Source: Isoptericola luteus
GTDB lineage: Bacteria > Actinomycetota > Actinomycetes > Actinomycetales > Cellulomonadaceae
Direction of reading: 5' to 3'
Assembly: GCF_020297055.1 (NCBI RefSeq)
Contig: NZ_JAIXCQ010000001.1
Location: forward strand, 445,610 to 509,609
Length of the DNA: 64,000 bases
Shown: piece after piece, positions 36,131 through 44,593 of the stretch
Numbering within the stretch: the stretch's first letter is position 1
How the letters are laid out: each line of letters opens with the position of its first letter
Notes under the pieces: generated by a model
What the model was told of the DNA's origin: nothing
Database searches by the model: none
What the model saw: only the letters and a program-made list of their open reading frames with translations
Program-made: the position numbers and the translations under genes

Positions 36131-37795
36131 GTGGACGTGCGGATCCTGCTGCTCGTCTCGGCGTTCAACGGACTGACGCAGCGCGTGTGGAGCCGATTGG
36201 GGGAGCTCGGGCACGACGTCGGGGTGGAGCTAGCGCCGACGTTCGGCTCGCCCGAGGAGCTGACGGCGGCCGTGGAGAAGATCGACCCGGACCTGATCCT
36301 CGCGCCCTTCCTCAAGCACCGCGTGCCGCGGGAGGTCTGGGACCGCTGGACGACCGTGGTCGTGCACCCGGGCCCGGTGGGGGACCGCGGGCCGTCGTCG
36401 TTGGACCACGCGATCCTGGACGGCCGGGACCGGTGGGGCGTGACCGCGCTGTCGACGGTCGAGGAGATGGACGCGGGCCCCGTGTGGGCGACGGCGACGT
36501 TCGCGATGCCGGCACCGCCGGTGGCCAAGAGCGCCCTGTACAACGGGCCGGTGGCCGACGCGGCGATGGCGTGCGTCGAGGAGGTGCTCCGCAAGGTCGA
36601 GGCCGGCGAGGAGCCCACCGCGGCGGACGACCTCCCGCGCGAGGTGCCGGGCACCGGTGAGCTGCCGCTGCTGCGTCGCACCGCGTTCGAGCTCGACTGG
36701 TCGCGCCCGGCCACGGAGCTTGCGCGGGTGGTCGCGGCCGCCGACGGTGCGCCCGGCGCGCCCGCCACCGTCGCGGGCCGGCGCTACTGCCTGTTCGACG
36801 CCGCGGTCGAGGCGGAGGACGTGCCGGGCGCGGAGCCGGGCACCGTCGTCGGGCACGACGGCGACGCCGTCGCGCTGGCGACCGGCCGGGGCACGCTCTG
36901 GGTGACGTACGCCGCGACGCTCGCGGAGCGCCGCGGCACCAAGCTGCCGGCCGCGTGGGTGCTCGACGGGCACGACGCGCCGTACCGCGAGGCGCCGGCC
37001 GAGCTCGCGGAGTCCACCTACACCCGTGACGGGGACGTCGGCTACCTCACCCTCCGGTCGTACAGCGGCGCGATGCACACGGCGCAGTGCCACCGGCTCA
37101 CGACCGCCGTCGAGAAGGCCCTCACCGAGAACACGCGGGTGCTGGTGGTGCGGGGCACGGAGCACGCGTTCTCCAACGGCATCCACCTCGGCGCGATCGA
37201 GGCGGCCGCCGACCCGGCTGCGGAGGCGTGGGCGAACATCCAGGCGATCGACGACCTGTGCGAGGCCATCGCCCGGGCCGACCAGCTCACCGTCGCGGCG
37301 TTCACCGCGAGCGCGGGTGCGGGCGGCGTCATGACGGGGCTGTGCGCCGACGTCGTGCTCGCGCGTGACGGGGTGGTGCTCAACCCGTACTACGACATGG
37401 GGATCTTCGGTTCCGAGCTGCACACCTGGACGGTCGCCGCCCGGCTGGGGGAGAAGGGGGCCGACCGCCTCCTCGACGCCAAGCTGCCCGTGTCGGCGGC
37501 GGGCGCGCTGGAGCTGGGGCTGGTCGACGCCGTGGGACCGCGCGACGCCGCCGCGTTCGACGCGTGGCTCGCCGAGCGGGCGAACCATCTGGCCTCGCCC
37601 GCCGGGTACGCCGAGGCCGCCGCGGCGGCGTCCACCAGGGTGCCGGAGCGGCCCCTGTCGTACCACCGCACGATCGAGCTCGCAGAGATGGCGCGCGACC
37701 TCTTCGACGACCGGCGCGGCTTCGCCGCCCAGCGGCGCGACTTCCTGCGCAAGGCCGCGCCGGCGGCGACCCCGGCGAACCTGAGGTTCGCGTGA
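36131..37795 (+). CDS. hypX: HypX/HoxX-type CO-forming hydrogenase maturation protein
   Basis: 554 residues fusing two domains. Residues 1 to about 170 are a formyltransferase domain with HPGPVGDRGPSSLDHAI (catalytic His79) and MDAGPVW (Asp114). Residues about 295-520 are an enoyl-CoA hydratase/crotonase domain with VLVVRGTEHAFSNGIHLG and the HypX-specific NPYYDMGIFGSELHTWTVAA. HypX converts formyl-tetrahydrofolate through formyl-CoA to CO for the Fe(CO)(CN)2 centre of NiFe hydrogenases under air. No hydrogenase or other hyp gene is in this window. The GTG start has only a weak ribosome site; a GTG two codons later is possible. Confidence 0.88.
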   Translation: MDVRILLLVSAFNGLTQRVWSRLGELGHDVGVELAPTFGSPEELTAAVEKIDPDLILAPFLKHRVPREVWDRWTTVVVHPGPVGDRGPSSLDHAILDGRDRWGVTALSTVEEMDAGPVWATATFAMPAPPVAKSALYNGPVADAAMACVEEVLRKVEAGEEPTAADDLPREVPGTGELPLLRRTAFELDWSRPATELARVVAAADGAPGAPATVAGRRYCLFDAAVEAEDVPGAEPGTVVGHDGDAVALATGRGTLWVTYAATLAERRGTKLPAAWVLDGHDAPYREAPAELAESTYTRDGDVGYLTLRSYSGAMHTAQCHRLTTAVEKALTENTRVLVVRGTEHAFSNGIHLGAIEAAADPAAEAWANIQAIDDLCEAIARADQLTVAAFTASAGAGGVMTGLCADVVLARDGVVLNPYYDMGIFGSELHTWTVAARLGEKGADRLLDAKLPVSAAGALELGLVDAVGPRDAAAFDAWLAERANHLASPAGYAEAAAAASTRVPERPLSYHRTIELAEMARDLFDDRRGFAAQRRDFLRKAAPAATPANLRFA

Positions 37796-37836
37796 CCGGG
37801 CGGCGAGCCGGGCGGGTGGTGCGTCATGATCGGGGG

Positions 37837-38412
37837 GTGAGTCGACTCCGCGCCGCCGCTCCCGCCGTCCTGCTCGCCCTGCTCGCCGCCGGGTGCGCGA
37901 CCTCCGAGCCCGGTGGGTCGGACGCGACGTCGTCCGCCGAGACGTCCGCCGCGCCGTCGCCGACCGCGGCGACGCCCAGCGCCTCGCCGAGCAGCTCGCC
38001 CAGCATCGAGGAGGACCCGCCCGTGCCGACCGACCCGGAACCTGGAGAGCCCTACCGCGGCCTGCCGGACGGCGTGGAGGGGACCATGAGCTCACCCGCC
38101 GGGGCGGGCTGGTCGGCCGAGCCCGGCCTGCTGTACGTCGTGACCTTCGGCTCCAGCTCGTGCCCGCGCGTCGCGGCGGGGGAGGCCGTGTGGGACGACG
38201 CGGGGGAGGCCGTCGTCGTGACGGTCCAGGACCCGCCCGCGGACGCCATCTGCACGATGGACTACTCGCCGACGACGAGCTTCACCGCCGTGCCCGACGA
38301 CGTCGAGGAGGGCGCCCCGGTGATGGTGCGGCTCGGCGACGACGGCGAGGTCGAGGTGCAGCCCCGGTCCCAGGACGGTGCGAACGGTCCCGTGGCCTGG
38401 CTGGGCTCGTGA
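37837..38412 (+). CDS. Putative lipoprotein
   Basis: 191 residues. A short signal peptide ends in lipobox LLAAGC, followed by about 50 residues rich in Ser, Thr, Ala and Pro. The folded part (about 75-190) includes LYVVTFGSSSCPRVAAGEAV and AICTMDYSPTTSFTAVPDDV, with two cysteines likely disulfide-bonded. It has no recognised family, although the S-C-P strand resembles small bacterial lipoproteins of unknown role. GTG start, 41 bp after hypX. Confidence 0.72.
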   Translation: MSRLRAAAPAVLLALLAAGCATSEPGGSDATSSAETSAAPSPTAATPSASPSSSPSIEEDPPVPTDPEPGEPYRGLPDGVEGTMSSPAGAGWSAEPGLLYVVTFGSSSCPRVAAGEAVWDDAGEAVVVTVQDPPADAICTMDYSPTTSFTAVPDDVEEGAPVMVRLGDDGEVEVQPRSQDGANGPVAWLGS

Positions 38413-38461
38413 CCTGGGCGTCGCCGCGCGCGACGGAGGTCGCGCACCCAGGTGGGACCGG

Positions 38462-38473
38462 TAGGTTGGGCGA
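38462..38473 (+). promoter_or_regulatory. Leaderless promoter (-10 TAGGTT) of the exported hydrolase gene
   Basis: TAGGTT ends 6 nt before the GTG at 38474; no ribosome site is present. Confidence 0.5.
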
Positions 38474-40075
38474 GTGATTCTCGACGCGCGCCGCTCGCCC
38501 GCCCGCTGCACGCCTGACCGCCGCTCCACCGCCCTCCGCACGCCCGTCGTGGTGCTCGTCGCGGGCGCCCTGCTGGTCCTGGCCGGGTGCACGACGCCCG
38601 CCAAGGAGCAGGCCCCCGTGGTGGGGTCCACCACGGGCCCGGCCGCCGAGCAGGCGCCCGAGGGCTTCGAGGCGTACTACGGGCAGACGCTCGAGTGGAC
38701 GGAGTGCGAGGACGGGCTGCAGTGCGCGACGGCGTCCGCGCCCCTGTCGTGGCAGGACGCCGAGGCGGGGACCATCGAGCTGAACCTCGTGCGGAACACC
38801 GCGAACGCCCAGGATCCGAGCGCGCGCATCGGGTCGCTGCTGGTCAACCCCGGTGGCCCGGGGGCGTCCGGGGCGGAGTTCGTGCGCAGCGACGCGGCGA
38901 GCGACGGCGCGCTGTTCGGGGAGCGGCTGCAGGACGCGTTCGACATCGTCGGCTTCGACCCGCGCGGGGTGCAGGACTCCACCGCGGTCGAGTGCCTCGA
39001 CGACAAGGGCAAGGACGAGTTCCTCACGCAGTCCTTCGGCACCACCGACGACGAGCTCGCCGCGAAGGCGGACGCCTACCGCGAGTGGGGCGAGGCGTGC
39101 GCCAAGAACACCGGCGACCTCCTGGGCCACGTGGACACGCAGAGCGCTGCGCGGGACATCGACATGCTGCGCGCCGTCCTCGGCGACGACACCCTGAACT
39201 ACCTCGGCTACTCCTACGGCACCCAGCTCGGCGCCACGTACGCCGGGCTGTTCCCCGAGCGCGCGGGCCGGCTGGTGCTCGACGGCGCGATCGACACGAC
39301 GCTCTCGGCCGACGACATCTCCAAGGGGCAGGCGGTCGGCTTCGAGAACGCCCTGCGTGCGTTCGTGGAGGACTGCCAGGCCGGGACCGAGTGCCCGCTC
39401 GTGGGGACCGTGGACGACGGCATGCGCCAGGTGCGGGCCGTCCTCGACGAGGCGTACGAGCGGCCCTACCCGACGACAGGCTCCGACCGGGAGGTCACCC
39501 AGAACCTCGCGTTCTACGGCGTGGCGCGCACCCTGTACAGCCAGGGCGACTGGTCGTTCCTCGCGCAGGCGCTCACCGAGGTGATCGACGACGGCACGGG
39601 GGACCTGCTCCTGACGGCCGCGGACAGCTACAACGACCGCAACCTCGACGGCACGTTCTCCACGAACTCGTCCGAGGCGTTCTCCTCCATCGGGTGCCTC
39701 GACGACCGCGGCACGAGCAACCTCGACCAGATGCGGGAGGAAGCCGCCGCGATCGAGGAGGCCGCCCCCACGATGGGCACCTTCTTCGCGTACGGGGGCC
39801 TCACGTGCGCCGAGTGGCCGTACCCCGAGGTCGAGCAAGAGTTCGACCTGCAGGCCAAGGGCGCGCCGCCCATCGTGGTCATCGGCACCACCAACGACCC
39901 CGCCACCCCGTACGTGTGGGCCGAGGGCCTGGCCGACACGCTCGACTCGGGCGTGCTCGTCACCTACGAGGGCGAGGGCCACACGGCGTACTCGCCGTCG
40001 CGGTCATGCGTCGCGGACGTCGTGGAGTCCTACCTGGTGGACGGCAAGGTGCCGGACGACGGCGTGACCTGCTGA
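38474..40075 (+). CDS. Exported alpha/beta hydrolase, tripeptidyl aminopeptidase-like (lipoprotein)
   Basis: 533 residues. The signal peptide ends in lipobox LVLAGC. The fold matches Streptomyces SlpD/SlpE and tripeptidyl aminopeptidases: oxyanion region LLVNPGGPGASGAEF, GFDPRGVQDST, nucleophile Ser in YLGYSYGTQLGATYAGLFPE, Asp in GTTNDPATPYVWAE and His in EGEGHTAYSPS. The terminal TAP-like domain includes paired cysteines (SCVADVV, GVTC). It likely trims peptides at the cell surface. Confidence 0.93.
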   Translation: MILDARRSPARCTPDRRSTALRTPVVVLVAGALLVLAGCTTPAKEQAPVVGSTTGPAAEQAPEGFEAYYGQTLEWTECEDGLQCATASAPLSWQDAEAGTIELNLVRNTANAQDPSARIGSLLVNPGGPGASGAEFVRSDAASDGALFGERLQDAFDIVGFDPRGVQDSTAVECLDDKGKDEFLTQSFGTTDDELAAKADAYREWGEACAKNTGDLLGHVDTQSAARDIDMLRAVLGDDTLNYLGYSYGTQLGATYAGLFPERAGRLVLDGAIDTTLSADDISKGQAVGFENALRAFVEDCQAGTECPLVGTVDDGMRQVRAVLDEAYERPYPTTGSDREVTQNLAFYGVARTLYSQGDWSFLAQALTEVIDDGTGDLLLTAADSYNDRNLDGTFSTNSSEAFSSIGCLDDRGTSNLDQMREEAAAIEEAAPTMGTFFAYGGLTCAEWPYPEVEQEFDLQAKGAPPIVVIGTTNDPATPYVWAEGLADTLDSGVLVTYEGEGHTAYSPSRSCVADVVESYLVDGKVPDDGVTC

Positions 40076-40263
40076 CCGTCCCGTCTTCACCGGCGCAGCA
40101 GGACGACGCCGAGCCACGAGATCGGGGCCAGGCCGACGACGGGGGCGCGGGCGATACCTTCATCGGGTTCCCTCCGGCAGCGGGACCGGGCAGCAGGCGC
40201 GGCCGTCACGCGCAGAAGTATGCCGACGGGCACAGTGGCTGGCGCGCGTGTGCCGGACCGATT

Positions 40264-40293
40264 TTGGAACCGGGCCCGCGTGTCAGGTACTGT
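40264..40293 (+). promoter_or_regulatory. Promoter of tRNA-Thr
   Basis: TTGGAA (40264-40269) and TACTGT (40288-40293), 18 bp apart, form a sigma-70-type promoter 50 bp upstream of the tRNA. The rest of the 267-bp gap after the hydrolase gene shows no coding signal. Confidence 0.6.
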
Positions 40294-40342
40294 AGGCGCG
40301 CTCGCAGTTCGGGGGACGTGCGCCCCTGGAATGCCCGAGCAC

Positions 40343-40418
40343 GCCGCCTTAGCTCAGTCGGTAGAGCGATTCACTCGTAATGAATAGGTCATCGGTTCGA
40401 TTCCGATAGGCGGCTCCA
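40343..40418 (+). tRNA. tRNA-Thr (anticodon CGT)
   Basis: A 76-nt cloverleaf with encoded CCA. The acceptor stem GCCGCCT pairs with AGGCGGC, the D arm is GCTC...GAGC, the anticodon stem ATTCA/TGAAT encloses loop CTCGTAA giving anticodon CGT (reads ACG, Thr), and the T arm holds GGTTCGATTCC. Accessory genes and remnants follow directly, as is common where mobile elements target tRNA genes. Confidence 0.95.
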
Positions 40419-40486
40419 GCACGGAAACCCCTGCTGACCTGGACGAACAGTCCGGAGTCGGCGGGGGCTCTCGCGTCTCTAGCCCA

Positions 40487-40552
40487 AGAATTCTGGCCGA
40501 GCACTGCGGCGTGTCGCGGATGACGATGCAGCAGGCGCTGCGCGGCCCGTGA
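40487..40552 (+). pseudogene. Remnant of a GntR-type HTH gene
   Basis: The frame reads RILAEHCGVSRMTMQQALRG and stops. This is the recognition helix region of a GntR-type winged helix (compare LAEELGVSRMTVRQAL), truncated on both sides; codons upstream do not continue the domain and no start is present. It lies 70 bp after the tRNA. Confidence 0.5.
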
Positions 40553-40612
40553 CTAGGCGACACCCTCCCGTCTCGCGGTGCGACTGTGTGATCAGCAAGT
40601 TGATGTGCGACG

Positions 40613-40804
40613 TCAGAGTGCCACCTGGTGCGCGACGGCGGGGGTCTCGCCGTCGGGCAGCTCGATCGCCAGGGTCGTCTCGGCGACGTGCACGGTCACG
40701 GTCGCCCCGGCGTGGATTCGCCCGAGGGACGCCTTCTGACCAGCAGCGACGATCACACCGGTGGCCGAGACGCGAACGGGGAACCTCAGCGCACCAGACT
40801 CCGT
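40613..40804 (-). pseudogene. C-terminal remnant of an IS481-family transposase
   Basis: The minus-strand frame reads RFPVRVSATGVIVAAGQKAS, then LGRIHAGATVTVHVAETTLA, IELPDGETPAVAHQVAL and a stop. This is the beta-rich C-terminal tail of IS481-type transposases (typically G-x-V-x-V-A-G, LGR-H-A-G-x-T-V-T-V-H-V). A TAG in frame cuts it off upstream, and no DDE core is present. So only the end of an old insertion remains. Confidence 0.7.
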
Positions 40805-40831
40805 CTACCGTCATAGACGCTCGAGTGTCTA
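40802..40831. promoter_or_regulatory. Three-half-site operator upstream of the HicAB-like pair
   Basis: CGTCTA (40802-40807), TAGACG (40814-40819) and GTCTA (40827-40831) are alternating half-sites making two overlapping inverted repeats (6-N6-6 and TAGAC-N8-GTCTA). A -10 TACGAT (40830-40835) abuts the last site, and the HicA-like ATG follows about 15 nt later. Autorepression by the HTH-bearing antitoxin is likely. Confidence 0.6.
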
Positions 40832-40850
40832 CGATAGTTGACTTGATCTC

Positions 40851-41108
40851 ATGGTCCGGGGAAGACGCTCCACCCAGCAGGTGCTGAAGGCGGTGCGCAC
40901 CAACGCGCGGCGTCTCGGGTACGCCGTCGAGAAGCTGCCCAAGGTAGGCAAGGGCTCGCACACGATCTGGGTGGTCGTGGATCCGGAGGGCAAGGAGATC
41001 GGCCGTATCGGCCTCACCGGGCACTCGGGGCAGCAGTCCCAGAAAGTGACTCGATCGAACGAAGAGGCGCTCGAAGGGGTCTTCGGGGAAGGATGGCTCG
41101 ACAAATGA
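40851..41108 (+). CDS. HicA-like toxin of a toxin-antitoxin pair
   Basis: 85 residues, basic. The pattern KAVRTNARRLGYAVEKLPKV then GKGSHTIWVVVDPEGKEIGR follows the HicA plan, in which G-S-H supplies the active His of a double-stranded-RNA-binding-like ribonuclease fold; here His is in KGSHTIW, and a second GHSGQ stands where HicA often has a basic loop. It is longer than a typical 60-residue HicA and the similarity is at motif level. It overlaps the antitoxin gene by 4 bp (ATGA). It should cleave mRNA when freed. Confidence 0.65.
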   Translation: MVRGRRSTQQVLKAVRTNARRLGYAVEKLPKVGKGSHTIWVVVDPEGKEIGRIGLTGHSGQQSQKVTRSNEEALEGVFGEGWLDK

Positions 41109-41485
41109 AGCACAAGGTGACCGTGACCCGCGAGGACAAGTCGTGGGTCGCCGAGGTCGATGGCGTGCTCGGAGGTGCGACGGAGACCCTGCGGCTGGCC
41201 GACCTCGAGGAGGAGGTGCGGGACCTGCTGGCTGGACTGCTCGACGCGGACGACGACTCGTTCGACCTGAAGTGGGACCTGTCGGCGGTCCTGGGCCCCG
41301 AGGGGCAGGCGATGTGGGAGGCCTACCTGCATGAGCGGGCAGAGCTGGACGAACGTCGACGTCAGTTCGAGGCGGACCGTCTCGCGACAGTCCGCAAGAT
41401 GGCCGACGCCGGCCTGAGCGTGCGGGACTCCGCAACACTGGTCGAACTGTCATACCAGCGGGTTGCGCAGCTCCTGGGTGCCTGA
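41105..41485 (+). CDS. HicB-like antitoxin with C-terminal HTH
   Basis: 126 residues. The N-terminus HKVTVTREDKSWVAEVDGVL and ATETLRLADLEEEVRDLLAG resembles the HicB partial RNase H fold that caps the toxin. A charged coiled-coil helix (AYLHERAELDERRRQFEADR) leads to a C-terminal helix-turn-helix, MADAGLSVRDSATLVELSYQ then RVAQLLGA, presumably the DNA-binding part. The ATG overlaps the toxin stop and has GGGAAGGA 11 nt upstream. Toxin-first order matches hicAB operons. Confidence 0.65.
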   Translation: MKHKVTVTREDKSWVAEVDGVLGGATETLRLADLEEEVRDLLAGLLDADDDSFDLKWDLSAVLGPEGQAMWEAYLHERAELDERRRQFEADRLATVRKMADAGLSVRDSATLVELSYQRVAQLLGA

Positions 41486-41615
41486 GTGAGCTGGACGATG
41501 ACGCTGTGGCCTCTGCTGCGGTAGTGCCTTCGTGCCGCGGTAGTGCCCGCCTGGATCGACCGGAGCGCGGCCGGCACGACCTCGCGGGCGGGGTCGGCCC
41601 GGGGCGAGGTGGTCG

Positions 41616-42728
41616 TCAGAAGACGATCACCTGGCGCACGGCGCGCCCGTCGGCGAGCTCGTCCATGGCGTCGTTGATCTGGTCCAGCCCGATGCGGCGG
41701 CTGATGAGCCGCTCCACGGGCAGGCGCCCGTCGCGCCACCACTGCGCGAAGCGCGGGATGTCACGGGCGGGCACGGCGGAGCCCAGGTACGAGCCGATGA
41801 CGGTGCGCGCCTGCGCCGTGAGCGTCAGGGGCGAGATCTCGGCGCGGGCGGCCGGGTCGGGCAGGCCCACGGTCACGGTGCGCCCGCCGGGCGCGGTGGC
41901 CGCGAACGCCGTCTCGAACGCACGGGGGTGCCCCGCGCACTCGAGCACGTGCGTGGCGGTGATGCCCTGCTCGGCCACCTGGGCGGGCGTGTACGCCCGG
42001 TCGGCGCCGAGCTCGAGCGCCAGGGCGAGCTTGGCGTCGAGGGTGTCGACGGCGATCACCTCGCCCGCTCCCACGGCGACGGCGGTGAGCAGCGCGGCGA
42101 CGCCCACGCCGCCGAGGCCCACGACCATCACGCTCTCGCCCGGCGCGGGGGCGACGGCGTTGAGCAGCGCGCCGCCGCCGGTGAGGACGGCGCAGCCGAG
42201 CACCGCCGCGACCTCGGGCGGGACGTCGTCGTCCACGGGGACCACGGAGGCGCGGTCCACGACGGCGTGCGTCGCGAAGCCGGAGACGCCCAGGTGGTGG
42301 TGCACGGGCTCGCCGTCGCGCACCAGGTGCCGGCTGCCGTGCAGCAGCCGGCCCTCGTTGTTCGCGGCGCTGCCCGGCTCGCACGGGAGGCGACCGTCGG
42401 TGGCGCAGCCGGCGCACTCGCCGCAGCGCGGCAGGAACGCCATCACCACGCGCTGCCCGACGGCGAGGTCGGTGACGCCGTCGCCCACGGCCTCGACGCG
42501 GCCGGCGGCCTCGTGGCCGAGCAGCATCGGCACGGGCCGCACGCGGTGGCCGTCCACGACCGACAGGTCGGAGTGGCACACCCCCGCGGCCTCGATGCGC
42601 ACCAGGACCTCCGTGGGCCCCGGCCCGCCGAGCTCGAGCTCCGTGACGCTGATCGGCGTCGTGCTCGCGTAGGGGCGCGGACGCCCGATCTCTTCCAGGA
42701 CTGCCCCGGTGATGCGCACCGTCGCCAC
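41616..42728 (-). CDS. Zinc-dependent alcohol dehydrogenase
   Basis: 370 residues of the medium-chain dehydrogenase family. Catalytic zinc ligands are Cys in AAGVCHSDLSVV and the His/Glu of LLGHEAAGRVEAV; the structural zinc loop is CGECAGCATDGRLPC. Cofactor motif GLGGVGVAALLTAVAVGAGE is followed by VIAVD, where Asp favours NAD. It resembles class III-type actinobacterial alcohol dehydrogenases acting with mycothiol or free alcohols. GTG start. It diverges from the GAF/PucR regulator, which with the next aldehyde dehydrogenase suggests alcohol oxidation to acid. Confidence 0.92.
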   Translation of the reverse strand: MATVRITGAVLEEIGRPRPYASTTPISVTELELGGPGPTEVLVRIEAAGVCHSDLSVVDGHRVRPVPMLLGHEAAGRVEAVGDGVTDLAVGQRVVMAFLPRCGECAGCATDGRLPCEPGSAANNEGRLLHGSRHLVRDGEPVHHHLGVSGFATHAVVDRASVVPVDDDVPPEVAAVLGCAVLTGGGALLNAVAPAPGESVMVVGLGGVGVAALLTAVAVGAGEVIAVDTLDAKLALALELGADRAYTPAQVAEQGITATHVLECAGHPRAFETAFAATAPGGRTVTVGLPDPAARAEISPLTLTAQARTVIGSYLGSAVPARDIPRFAQWWRDGRLPVERLISRRIGLDQINDAMDELADGRAVRQVIVF

Positions 42729-42814
42729 CTCTCGTCGTCGGGTCCGTGGGGACCTGGCTCACGCTAGGTACGGGCCCCGGTGGATACCTACGTCCTGGGG
42801 ACCACCTGTCGGCC

Positions 42815-42826
42815 TACCCTGTGTGC
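42815..42826 (+). promoter_or_regulatory. Leaderless promoter (-10 TACCCT) of the GAF/PucR regulator gene
   Basis: TACCCT ends 6 nt before the GTG at 42827. This spacing is what favours that GTG over another one two codons earlier. Confidence 0.5.
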
Positions 42827-44494
42827 GTGGAGCACACAGCGGGCGAGTCGGGCCGGCCACGCGAGGAGCTGCTGCGCGTGCTGCTCGACACGGCGACCGA
42901 CCTCACGGCGCTGCGCGACGTCGAGGCCCTGCTCCAGGCGATCGTGCGGCGCACCCGCGCCATCGTCGGCGCCGACATGGCATACATCAGCCTCAACGAC
43001 CCGGCGCGGGGCGACACCTACATCCGCCGCTCGGACGGTGTCGCCACGGCCGCCTACCGCACGCTGCGGATGCCGCTCGGCGCAGGGGTGCTGGGCCAGG
43101 TCGCGACGGGGCTCGCGCCGTACCAGACCTCGGAGTACCAGGCCGACCGCACCATCGCGCACGACCCGGAGGTGGACGAGATCGTCCGCGCGGAGGGCGT
43201 GCACGCCATCATGGGTGCGCCGCTCACCGTGGCGGGCCGCGTCATCGGCGCGCTGATCGTCGCGGACCGCCGACCGCGCCGGTACGGCCCGGAGGAGGTC
43301 GGCGTCGTCGAGTCGATCGCCGCGCAGGCCGCCGTGGCGATCGACAACTCGCTGCGGTTCGAGGAGATCGCGCGGCACGCCGAGCGCCTCGACCGCGAGC
43401 AGCGCCGCAGCGCCGCCGAGCTCACGCTCGCCACGCGCGTGCTCGAGCTCGACCGCCGCCTCATGGACGCCGTCATGGTGGCGCCCGACGTTCGCCGGGT
43501 GCTCACCCTCGGCGCCGGCGTGCTCGACTGCGACCTGTGGCTGCTCGACCCCGCGGGCGTCGTGCTGGCGGCCTCGGCCGACGCGCGGGCCGACGACCCG
43601 CCCCAGCGGCCGGGCACGGCGCTCGCGGTCACGGCCGCCACCGAGCACCTGGGCACGCTCGCCGCTGCGCCGGCGCTCGCGGAGCCGGAGCGGGCGCTGC
43701 TGGAGCGGGTCACCGTGCACGCGGCGCTCGCCCTGCTGTTCGCCCGCGCGGAGGAGGACGCCGACCTGCGGGGACAGCACGAGCTGCACGACGACCTGCT
43801 CGGCGACACCGGCAGCGTGCCCCGCGAGCGCCTGGAGCGGCGCATGCGTCGATGGGGCCTGCACCCGGACGACGAGCTGTGGTGCGTGGCCGTGGCCACG
43901 CCGCCGGCGGACCTGCGTGCCCGGCTCCAGGTGCTGCGTGCGGCGGGTGCGCGGGCGGTGCTGACGGCGCACGAGCAGCACGTGTGCGTCGTGACGGCGG
44001 ACCCGGCGTGGGAGCAGACGCTGCGCCGCACGGCGGACCGGCACGGCTGGCGGCTGCGCGCCGGGTCGGGCGGGCCGGCCACGCTCGCGGGCCTGGGCGA
44101 CGCCCACCGCCGGGCCGCGCTCGCGCTCGGCTCCCTCGTCACCCTCGACCGGGACGGGGTCCTCGACGGCGGCGAGCTGGGGATGCTCGGCGCGCTGCTG
44201 GGGCTGGCCCGCAGCGGGGAGCTGCCGCCGTCGCTCACGGCGGGCATCGACCCGCTCGTCGCCTACGACGCCGAGCGCTCGGCCGACCTGACCCGCACGG
44301 CCTTCTACTACCTGGAGTCCGACGGCAACGTGGCGCGCGTGGCGGAGCTGCTGCACCTGCACCGCAACACGGTCCGCCAGCGGCTGGAGCGCATCGGCGC
44401 CCTGCTCGGCCCGGGCTGGGACGTCTCGCCCCGGCGGCTCGACACCCACCTGGCCCTGCGGGTCCGCGACGCGCAGGTGGGTCTGGGGGGCTGA
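42827..44494 (+). CDS. GAF-domain regulator with PucR-type C-terminal HTH
   Basis: 555 residues. A GAF domain spans about 20-180 (VEALLQAIVRRTRAIVGADM, GVHAIMGAPLTVAGRVIGAL, AAQAAVAIDNSL). A helical middle follows, and the end is the PucR helix-turn-helix: TRTAFYYLESDGNVARVAEL then LHLHRNTVRQRLERI. Such proteins sense a small molecule through GAF and activate catabolic genes. It lies between a divergent alcohol dehydrogenase and a downstream aldehyde dehydrogenase and likely controls both. The start is uncertain by two codons. Confidence 0.88.
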   Translation: MEHTAGESGRPREELLRVLLDTATDLTALRDVEALLQAIVRRTRAIVGADMAYISLNDPARGDTYIRRSDGVATAAYRTLRMPLGAGVLGQVATGLAPYQTSEYQADRTIAHDPEVDEIVRAEGVHAIMGAPLTVAGRVIGALIVADRRPRRYGPEEVGVVESIAAQAAVAIDNSLRFEEIARHAERLDREQRRSAAELTLATRVLELDRRLMDAVMVAPDVRRVLTLGAGVLDCDLWLLDPAGVVLAASADARADDPPQRPGTALAVTAATEHLGTLAAAPALAEPERALLERVTVHAALALLFARAEEDADLRGQHELHDDLLGDTGSVPRERLERRMRRWGLHPDDELWCVAVATPPADLRARLQVLRAAGARAVLTAHEQHVCVVTADPAWEQTLRRTADRHGWRLRAGSGGPATLAGLGDAHRRAALALGSLVTLDRDGVLDGGELGMLGALLGLARSGELPPSLTAGIDPLVAYDAERSADLTRTAFYYLESDGNVARVAELLHLHRNTVRQRLERIGALLGPGWDVSPRRLDTHLALRVRDAQVGLGG

Positions 44495-44593
44495 GCCCTC
44501 CCCATCGGGCAGTGTGCGGGTGCACACTCCCACGGAGCCGCGGTGGGCGCCGTGACATCGGCCTCAGGCTGCCGGCAGTGGCAGGCTGGGATC

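Noticed and set aside
40354-40563. Short minus-strand frame across tRNA-Thr reading PIGIEPMTYSLRVNRSTD
   Set aside because: This peptide is a familiar spurious translation of a tRNA gene; the tRNA explains the sequence.
40419-40850. Complete insertion sequence behind the tRNA
   Set aside because: Only the transposase tail is found; no DDE core, no terminal inverted repeats seen.
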